The notes beneath the pieces are model-generated. The model had not been told where the DNA came from. It did no database searches and saw only the letters and a program-made list of their open reading frames with translations. The position numbers and the translations under genes are program-made. Positions 57,341 through 64,000 of a stretch of DNA of 64,000 bases are shown here, in pieces (the stretch's first letter is position 1; each line of letters starts with the position of its first letter). The stretch is from JAHEEL01 sp963715255 (GTDB taxonomy: Bacteria; Actinomycetota; Acidimicrobiia; Spongiisociales; UBA5794): contig CAVQRN010000003.1 of NCBI GenBank assembly GCA_963715255.1, positions 124,001-188,000 on the forward strand, written 5' to 3'.

Positions 57341-58122
57341 GAGTCTCCGCAGCCGACGTGCGCTACGTGACGAACGGCGTGAAGTTGATCTGCGACGTGA
57401 GCCTGGATCTCGCCCCGGGTGAGCTTGTCGCGATCGTTGGACCGAATGGCGCTGGGAAATCGACGCTCTTGAGACTTCTGGCCGGAGATCTCCGGCCGAG
57501 CCACGGAGCCATTGCATATGACACCGTCGACGTGTCGACGCTCCGAGTTCGTGAACTCGCGACCTCGCGCGCGTTCCTCGAACAACGTCAGGCGGAGGAC
57601 ATCATGTTCACCGTCGGTGAGGTCGTCGAGATGGGTCGCTACCCGTACCGAAACGATGACTCGATCGGTCCTGACGAGGATCGCCGAGCGGTGATTGGCG
57701 CTCTCGAAGCGCTCGACCTCGTTGCGATCAAACAGCGATCCGTCGCGAGTCTCTCAGGAGGTGAGCGGCAGCGTACGGCGATTGCGAGAACGCTCGCCCA
57801 GGAAGCGCCGCTGGTGCTTCTCGACGAGCCGACCACCGCACTTGACATCGGACATCAAGAAATGGCCTTTGGCATCATGCGCTCGCTTGGTACCCGCGGA
57901 CGGACGGTGGTGGCCGCTCTCCACGATCTCAACATGGCGACCGCATTCGATCAGGTGGTCTTGCTCCATCGTGGTGGCGTGGCTGCCTGCGGGACGGCCG
58001 AGGACGTTCTGAACGCGCAACGGCTGACGGAGGTCTACCAGTATCCGATCGAGGTCGTCCAACACCCGCTGCGTCCGGGGCTCCTCGTACTGCCGTCAAC
58101 CGACCGCTCGGCTCACCCCTGA
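57337..58122 (+). CDS. hmuV: Heme ABC transporter ATP-binding protein
   Basis: 261 residues with Walker A GPNGAGKST, Q-loop region FLEQRQ, signature LSGGERQRT, Walker B VLLDEPTTALD and switch ALHDLN. FecE/HmuV-type length and position. ATG overlaps the permease stop. Confidence 0.9.
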   Translation: MRVSAADVRYVTNGVKLICDVSLDLAPGELVAIVGPNGAGKSTLLRLLAGDLRPSHGAIAYDTVDVSTLRVRELATSRAFLEQRQAEDIMFTVGEVVEMGRYPYRNDDSIGPDEDRRAVIGALEALDLVAIKQRSVASLSGGERQRTAIARTLAQEAPLVLLDEPTTALDIGHQEMAFGIMRSLGTRGRTVVAALHDLNMATAFDQVVLLHRGGVAACGTAEDVLNAQRLTEVYQYPIEVVQHPLRPGLLVLPSTDRSAHP

Positions 58123-59208
58123 ATCAGAACCCGAGTGCCGCGCCGTGTGCTAGGCCCGACGAGCCCATCCACCCGCAGGCCGTGTTCGTCCTGGAAGGCG
58201 AGGACTGCCAACTCGGTCTTGGGGCCGAAGATCCCGTCGGTGGGCCCCGGCGCATAGCCGGCAGTGCTGAGGAGTTCCTGGACTCGTTGCACGTCGGCGC
58301 CGCGGCTGCCATTCCTGAGAATTCCTGATGTGGCCGTGGTCGAGGTCGACGAACTCTCGGTCGCCGTACCGGTGTCGCTCGCGACGGAATCAGCGACGTG
58401 ACGAGTCTCGAGTGCGGCCCTCGTGGACGCGCCCCGCAAGGCCGTCGGCCGTCAAACCCGCGTCGTTCTGAAATGCGGCCACTGCCGCGACCGTGCGAGA
58501 TCCACTGACCCCATCGATCGGTCCGGGCTGATAGGCGAGGCTGGTGAGGACCTCCTGGAGGCGCCGGACGTCGACGCCCCTGGTGCCTGCTCCGAGCAAC
58601 CGGTACCCGTCGAACAGAGGATCGGCCGGCCCGGCGCCGATCCAGTTCGCTCCCGCATCGGCAAGCGATCGGAAGGGGTTCACGATCACACCTGCCGGGT
58701 CGCGGAGTTCGAAATGGAGGTGGGGGCCGGTGAACTCAGCAGTGCCGGAGTCTCCAACCCATCCGATCAGTTGGCCCGCCGTCACCGTTGACCCTGGAAC
58801 GATGCCGTCGGCAATCCCCCACGCGAGACCGTCGTCGGTTCCGGGTGTGTCGTTGTTGAGGTGGATGTACCACGACTCCCAGCCATCATCGTGACGGAGT
58901 GCGATCGTGCAGCACCGGTCCGGATTCATGTGGCTTTCATCCGTCCAGTTGATGAGGCGCACCGTGCCGTCTGCGGCGGCAACCACCGGTGTCATCTTCG
59001 GCGACATGAGATCCTGCGCGTGGTGGATGCCGTGTGATCGTGCAGACCAGAACCAGTCCGCAAAGTAGTGATCTCCGTCGACGGGTGCGGTTAGCGGGTA
59101 GTCGACAAGCTCACCCAGTTCATGTGTCGACGCCGCTGCGGCCGGGATAGCAGTGCACGCGAGCAGGACGGTGACGGCTGCTGCGAAAGACCGCAAGGTG
59201 TTCTTCAT
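58113..59208 (-). CDS. M23 peptidase with two peptidoglycan-binding repeats, frameshifted
   Basis: Secreted protein with signal peptide (SFAAAVTVLLACTAIPAAAA), LytM/M23 domain with zinc ligands HHAQDLM (HxxxD) and GPHLHFEL (HxH), and two PG_binding_1 repeats (VDVRRLQEVLTSLAYQPGPIDGV and ADVQRVQELLSTAGYAPGPTDG). Between the repeats the frame breaks near 58425 and the gene is 3n+1 bases; one extra base in GGGGCGCGTCC would do it. Cell-wall endopeptidase expected. Confidence 0.82.
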
Positions 59209-59294
59209 GATGTACTCCCGAGAGGCGTCTTCCTCCCCATACATCGGCCCTTTCGTACGACACCTGAGGAGTTCGGATGAGTGAGCGGCGGTGT

Positions 59295-59786
59295 TCAGGT
59301 GAGGAGGAGATCGATTTCGACCGTGACGATGGGGTCGACCCGCAACATGAGCAGGCGCGGAGGTTGGAGACCCCACCAGCGGACGTCAAATTCACCGACG
59401 CCGGCGATTCTGGGCCCGGGGAGGAGATTGAGTTCTCCTTCGACCAGGGTCTCTGCATCGAGAAAGCGGATCGTGCCGGTGATCTTCGCGGTGTCCTTGC
59501 TGGTTGCTTCGGTCGATTGGATCTCGGCAACGATGAGTGGATGAGTCGTAGTCTCGACGCGACGTCTCATCTCCCGGTCGACGAGGGGATTCCCCGACGA
59601 GAGGTCGGCGACGGGAACTTCGAGGCGACCCTGCACGGCACTCCTCGGGAAGAACCCGGTGTCGTCGAATGCCGCCTCGAACCACCCCGATGCGCCACCA
59701 CTCGCACGTATGGCATGAACCGAAGACGTGGCGGCGAACGTGACAGATCCGGCCACATTGTCGATCGACCAGCGTCGTTGCTTCAT
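59295..59786 (-). CDS. YceI-family protein
   Basis: 163-residue lipocalin-like barrel: WSIDNVAGSVTFAATSSVHAIR, SGWFEAAFDDTGF, LEVPVADLSSGNPLVDREMR, HPLIVAEIQS and TIRFLDAETLVEGELNLL. YceI proteins bind polyisoprenoids or quinones in the periplasm; no signal peptide is seen here. GGGAG upstream of the chosen ATG. Confidence 0.8.
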   Translation of the reverse strand: MKQRRWSIDNVAGSVTFAATSSVHAIRASGGASGWFEAAFDDTGFFPRSAVQGRLEVPVADLSSGNPLVDREMRRRVETTTHPLIVAEIQSTEATSKDTAKITGTIRFLDAETLVEGELNLLPGPRIAGVGEFDVRWWGLQPPRLLMLRVDPIVTVEIDLLLT

Positions 59787-59907
59787 GATGTGGCGTCTCC
59801 CGTGGTGCGCTGAGATCCTCAATGGCCGTGGCAGCGGCGAATCTAGCGCCGAGGTTGTCGCGTCCGAGGCCGGCATCTCGGCGCCGGGTGTTCGTTGCTC
59901 CGCCGAC

Positions 59908-59927
59908 GGACCCGCTTCGGCGGGTCC
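59908..59927 (-). terminator. Hairpin after trkH
   Basis: GGACCCGC-TTCG-GCGGGTCC: 8-bp stem with a UUCG-type tetraloop, 9 nt after the trkH stop, ending the trkA-trkH unit. Confidence 0.7.
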
Positions 59928-59936
59928 TGGTCGGGT

Positions 59937-61416
59937 CTACCGCCTCCAGAATGATGCTGTGAAGAGCAGGATCACCGGATAGATCTCGAGCCGTCCGAGG
60001 ATCATCAGCATCCCAAGAACCCACTTCCCGGGCGCCGCCACCTCAGCGTACGTCGAAGCCGGACCGACCGTCCCGAGCGCAGGGCCTACGTTGCTGATAG
60101 CGGATGCCGCCGCAGAGAGGCCGGTCACGAGACTCATGCCGGTCCCCCAGGCGCTCTCGATGTAGAGCAGTAACACCGCCCCAAGACCAAAGGCGAGCAT
60201 GTACACGACGACGTAGCTGTGGACGGCGGAGATGATCTCCGGCGGAAGGGCTACCCGGCCGAAACGGGAGATAGAGACGGCCCTGGGCCGGGTGAGACGC
60301 CGCACCTCGGCGGCGGCCGACTTGAGGACGATCGCGACGCGGTACGTCTTGAGGGCACCGGTGGTGGAGCCTCCCATGCCTCCGATGAACATCATCATCA
60401 GGATGACGCCTCCGACTGCGGCCGGCCAGACTGCGTAGTTGGTGACCGTGTATCCGGTGCCGGTGATCGTGGCGATCGCCGTGAAGATCGATTCCCGCAC
60501 CGGGACACCGACGCCGTCGAGGGCAACGCCACCGATCAACAGGGAGATGCCGATCGCCAGAATCGTCGAGGTAGTAGCGGAACTCCGGCTTCCTGACGTA
60601 TTCGCTCGGATCGCGAAGCGCCCTGATGTGGAGTGTGAATGAGGCCCCGGCGACGACCATCAGCGCAATGACCACCCACTGGGTGTAGGCGGAGAACGAA
60701 CCAAGGGATCCCGACTCGGTGCTGAAGCCACCGGTCGAGACGGAAGTCATGGCATGGGCGATCGCCTCGAATAGAGTCATGTCTCCTATTGCGAGGAGCA
60801 CGGCAGCGGCGAGGGTGAGGCCGGCGTACAGCCCCCAGAGGCGGAGTGCGGTGCCTCGGAGCCGTGGGGTAAGACGGTCAGGCTCCGGACCCGCGGTCTC
60901 CGCTCGTGCGAGGTAGATCCCGCCTGCGCCGATGAGAGGCAACACGGCGATCGAGAGCAGGATGATCCCCATGCCGCCTACCCACTGTGTCGTCGCTCTC
61001 CACAGAAGGAGACCTCTTGCAACGCTCGACAGATCCGTGATCACCGTTGCACCGGTCGTGGTGAATCCGGCGGTACTCTCGAAGAGAGCGTCGGTGACGG
61101 TGAAAGAGCCGGTTAGCAGGTACGGAACGGATCCGAAGGCGATCAATGTGACCCAGGCGATGGCAACACCTGCGAACGCATCCTTCGGGCGGAGGCGCTC
61201 AGGCCGGCCCGTTCCGAAGATGGTCAGCGCGCCGATCCCGACGGCCAGCCCCAGTGTGAGACCGAGATGGAGAGCCGTCTCCCACTCCCGGTAGATCAAC
61301 GCCACGACGAGCGCAGGAACCACGGCGAGTCCCCCGGCTACGAGCACCACGCCGACGATGTAGGCGATGCGGCGCGGTGTCGGAGCAGCCGCCCAGGTAC
61401 GGGTGCGGGGTGGCAT
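59937..61416 (-). CDS. trkH: Trk potassium uptake protein TrkH, frameshifted
   Basis: Membrane K+ channel of the Trk/Ktr system. Selectivity-filter repeats are visible: FESTAGFTTTGATV, AMTSVSTGGFSTE, TITGTGYTVTN and GLSAAASAISNVGPALG, plus GGMGIILLSIAVLPLIGAGG and GGSTTGALKTYR. The frame breaks near 60570 (TACTACCTCGACG on the minus strand) and the gene is 3n+1 bases. One extra C would restore STILAIGISLLIGG. Starts 3 nt after trkA. Confidence 0.85.
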
Positions 61417-61419
61417 TCG

Positions 61420-62751
61420 CTAGGCCCCGAAAAGCCGCTCAACGGTGCCGATGGTGTCGGGCGTGGAGAGCACGACGACCCGGTCCCCCCTCTCGAAGCG
61501 GGACGAACCACGCGGCACCACAGCGGTACCCGATCGGAGTATTGCTCCGATGACCGCCCCATCGGGAAGGTCGAGCTCACCGATCGAGGCTCCAATCGCG
61601 GGCGCCTCTTCCATGATCTCAATCTCGAGGGCCTCGATGCCACCCGTCATGAAGTCTGCTGCCGACACGATGGCACCCCGGCGCACAAAGCGGAGAACGG
61701 CGTTGGCTGCGGCAACCTTCGCAGAGACCCCTGCGCTGACTCCATAGGCAGGCATGAGGTCGAAGAGCCCGATTCGGTTGAACCGCGACACGGTCGTGGA
61801 TGCTCCGAGGCCGTTCGCAATGAGGCATGAGAGCAGGTTGACCGCGTCGCTTCTCGTCAGTCCCAGCAGGCCGTCACGACGCCCGATCTCGAGGCTCTGC
61901 AGTACCTGCGGGTCCGTCGCGTCGGCCACGATCACGTCGATCTTCGGATGTCGCGCTGCGATGGCGTGTGCTCGTTCGCGATCGTCATGGACGAGGAGCA
62001 CTCGACGGCCGTCTCCTCGGATGGCGGCGGCACTCAGCTCCGCGACGCGTCCGCCGCCGATGATGATGACGCGATCGATCTGCACGGGATTCTCCCCGAT
62101 GAGCTTGCTCGCCCGGGTCACATCCCGGTCCCTGACGACGAGAAGAATCTTGTCGAACGCCTCGATCACCGTCGACCCTCTCCCGACGAGGGTTTGGTCA
62201 TCTCGAACGACTGAGGCGATGACACAGTCCCATCCGGCGAGGGATTCGCGCATGTCCGCCAGGGATTGGCCAACGAGCTCCGAATTGGCGCTGACGATTC
62301 CACCCAAGATGACGATGGACCCGTCACAGAACCTGAAGTAGTCCGAGAGCCCGGGATGAGCGACGAGGCCAACCAATTTCTCAGCAACCGCTGCCCGGGG
62401 ATCGATCACGGCCTCGACACCCGACGCGAGGACGATGTCCTGGAGTTCGCTGTGTTCGATCCGCGCAACCGTTCTCTCGAGGCCGAGCGAGCGCGCGGTC
62501 TGGCAGGCGAGGACATTGGTACCGTCGTCGTCCGACACCGCGAAGAGAATATCGGCCCGGTCCACCCCGGCTCGACGAAGGACGCTCGGACTCGCTCCGT
62601 TGCCCTCGACGACGTGCGCATCCAGTCGCTCCCGGAGATGGGCGGCCCGGAGCGGATCGGATTCCACGATGGCGACGTCGTCGCCTTCTGCGACGAGTCG
62701 CTCGGCAAGGTGAGAGCCGTCGGCTCCTCCCCCAACGATGACGATCCTCAT
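61420..62751 (-). CDS. trkA: Trk system regulatory protein TrkA
   Basis: Cytosolic gating subunit of 443 residues with two RCK_N domains (IVIVGGGADGSHLAERLV at the N-terminus and IDRVIIIGGGRVAELSAAAI near 225) that bind NAD/ATP, each followed by an RCK_C domain. GGAG precedes ATG. Forms the K+ uptake pair with trkH. Confidence 0.92.
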   Translation of the reverse strand: MRIVIVGGGADGSHLAERLVAEGDDVAIVESDPLRAAHLRERLDAHVVEGNGASPSVLRRAGVDRADILFAVSDDDGTNVLACQTARSLGLERTVARIEHSELQDIVLASGVEAVIDPRAAVAEKLVGLVAHPGLSDYFRFCDGSIVILGGIVSANSELVGQSLADMRESLAGWDCVIASVVRDDQTLVGRGSTVIEAFDKILLVVRDRDVTRASKLIGENPVQIDRVIIIGGGRVAELSAAAIRGDGRRVLLVHDDRERAHAIAARHPKIDVIVADATDPQVLQSLEIGRRDGLLGLTRSDAVNLLSCLIANGLGASTTVSRFNRIGLFDLMPAYGVSAGVSAKVAAANAVLRFVRRGAIVSAADFMTGGIEALEIEIMEEAPAIGASIGELDLPDGAVIGAILRSGTAVVPRGSSRFERGDRVVVLSTPDTIGTVERLFGA

Positions 62752-62779
62752 GTCTTCTCCTCGACGTCCTGACGCGAGG

Positions 62780-63811
62780 CTAGCGTTGGTCACTGCCGGT
62801 TCGAAGATTCCGATTCTCGATGACGATTCGAGTGGAGAGTCCCGAGATGAGGCCGATCGCGCCGCCCAGTACGACCGCTGTGACCATGCGATCGACTCCA
62901 TCCGGCAGAACGGTGGGGAGGATCGGATGCGTGAGAACATCGATCCGGAGGACCCCCCAGATCGTCAGACCGATACTGCCGATGAGGACGATGCGGGCAG
63001 CGCTGCGATCCGAACGCCGCCCCTCGACTAGGGCAAACACTGCCACGGCGAACACGACGATCGGGCCGATGAGCTCGACCCCGAACGTTCGGCCCTCGGC
63101 CACCTGTGATGCCGTGGCAGCGACGCCTGCCATGGTCGCGGCCGCGGCGAGGCCGAGGAGGAGAATCGCAGGGGCAGACGAACGGAAGCGGAACGCAGCA
63201 AGTCCGAAGGCCAGGAACGCGAGAACGACGATCGTGAACCATGGCATGGCATTCGTCGAGGGGATCCAGGAGAGCACGCCGACGATTCGTCCCGGTTCGT
63301 TGTCTACGCGCAGTGGCAGCGTCCACTCGAAGACCGGGACGGTCTCTTCGCCGTTCGAATCGAGAACCACAGCGGGCGGCGTTGGGCTCATCCAGTGCGT
63401 GCGGTGATCATGCCAGCTGTACGTGCCGTTGACCGACACGGTCTCCCACTCAGGAGGGGAGGAAGCATCGGCGTCGGGAGGCAAGACCACCGCGGCGTAT
63501 CGGTCGTCATTGAGGTAGGTCGCAGGCGATCGCCGGTTCACGCGAACGAGACCGTCCTGCTCGAACCGTATGTACGCCTCGCCCTCATAGCCGAGGAGTT
63601 CGATGGTCACCCCGGGCGTGGCCACCAACCGAACGAAGGCGTCACCGCCGATGATCTCAACCTCGGAGATGCCGGAACCCTCAACGCCCGTTACTTCGGA
63701 CCGGTAGTTGGTCGGCGTCGCAGGATCTGCGAAGGCCGGGGTCGCACCCGCCAAGAGCATGACAACCACACTTGTGGCGACGGCGAGTGATCGTGGCATC
63801 GTGACCTTCAT
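62780..63811 (-). CDS. Exported membrane protein with WHDHRTHWM motif
   Basis: 343 residues: signal peptide, an extracellular beta domain of about 180 residues (LNDDRYAAVVLPPDAD, TYSWHDHRTHWMSPTPP), then four or more C-terminal helices. The His-rich motif and adjacent cupredoxin gene (ATGA overlap) suggest a role with copper or electron transfer, but no characterised homolog comes to mind. Confidence 0.6.
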   Translation of the reverse strand: MKVTMPRSLAVATSVVVMLLAGATPAFADPATPTNYRSEVTGVEGSGISEVEIIGGDAFVRLVATPGVTIELLGYEGEAYIRFEQDGLVRVNRRSPATYLNDDRYAAVVLPPDADASSPPEWETVSVNGTYSWHDHRTHWMSPTPPAVVLDSNGEETVPVFEWTLPLRVDNEPGRIVGVLSWIPSTNAMPWFTIVVLAFLAFGLAAFRFRSSAPAILLLGLAAAATMAGVAATASQVAEGRTFGVELIGPIVVFAVAVFALVEGRRSDRSAARIVLIGSIGLTIWGVLRIDVLTHPILPTVLPDGVDRMVTAVVLGGAIGLISGLSTRIVIENRNLRTGSDQR

Positions 63812-64000
63812 CGGACCACGATCGTGACCTCGCCGGATGGATGCAACGTGCAGATCCCCTCGATGCTCCCGACCGTGGAGAACGTCTGATCGATGCGTTG
63901 TCCGGAACCCACGACGTAGGGCCCTACCTGGTGGGTGACCACGTCTTCGTTCGTGATGATGAGCCGATCCCCGACTGCGACCTCGAGGCGCCGAGGGAAC
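63808..64000 (-). CDS. Cupredoxin-like protein, C-terminal part
   Basis: Partial: 63 residues plus the stop, entering from beyond the right edge. RLEVAVGDRLIITNEDVVTHQVGPYVV and GICTLHPSGEVTIVVR carry the type I copper pattern His...Cys...His. Its stop overlaps the next ATG, so the two genes form an operon. Confidence 0.7.
   Translation of the reverse strand, partial: FPRRLEVAVGDRLIITNEDVVTHQVGPYVVGSGQRIDQTFSTVGSIEGICTLHPSGEVTIVVR

Overview
The window is a high-GC bacterial chromosome segment, most likely from an actinomycete and probably class Acidimicrobiia. Three things support this: the 16S rRNA reads GCAGCAGCAGGGAAT after the EUB338 site, a variant I associate with that class; several genes appear leaderless; and there is an F420/PPOX-type flavoprotein. 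The assignment is from memory of such sequences, not a tree.

Layout. 0-3.7 kb: end of priA, then def-fmt-rsmB-rpe. 3.7-8.3 kb: a REC/GGDEF-like regulator and an FMN-riboswitch-controlled riboflavin operon ribD-ribE-ribBA-ribH. 8.4-10.5 kb: infC (non-canonical ATC start)-rpmI-rplT and an rRNA 2'-O-methyltransferase. 10.5-13.5 kb: a cytochrome cd1 nitrite reductase (nirS) that is a lipoprotein with an extra c-heme domain, a convergent NsrR-like Rrf2 regulator with a dyad operator on its start codon, and an OsmC peroxidase. 13.5-21.4 kb: small genes, a TMEM175-like channel, then pheS-pheT-mpg-tyrS. 21.5-27.4 kb: one rrn operon (16S-23S-5S, no spacer tRNA) whose 23S gene is interrupted by a 529-nt group I intron in helix 69. 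27.4-32.5 kb: a TPR protein with a Ser/Gly/Arg repeat head, an SSB-like protein, a gamma-glutamyltransferase-like gene, a DUF2087/GNAT fusion and SURF1. 33.1-35.3 kb: a gene-decay zone (AlaX, SRPBCC, TlpA and MFS remnants). 35.4-54.5 kb: mostly single housekeeping or accessory genes, including an adenosine deaminase/SAM hydrolase pair, PPK2, PurU and many small stress or unknown families. 54.8-58.1 kb: heme-type ABC importer. 58.1-64 kb: M23 peptidase, YceI protein, TrkA/TrkH potassium uptake, and a membrane protein with a cupredoxin.

Linked functions: riboflavin synthesis under FMN feedback; nitrite reduction with a nearby NO-type Fe-S regulator; SAM hydrolysis feeding adenosine deamination; K+ transport by TrkA/TrkH.

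The most unusual item is the L1923 group I intron in the 23S rRNA gene. Next are the lipoprotein di-heme-c NirS, a TyrRS whose HIGH motif reads TLGW, the leaderless starts with a recurrent TAGCCT -10 box, and a surplus of single-base frameshifts, most leaving gene lengths of 3n+1. The frameshifts may be real mutations or consensus errors, so affected genes are annotated across the break.
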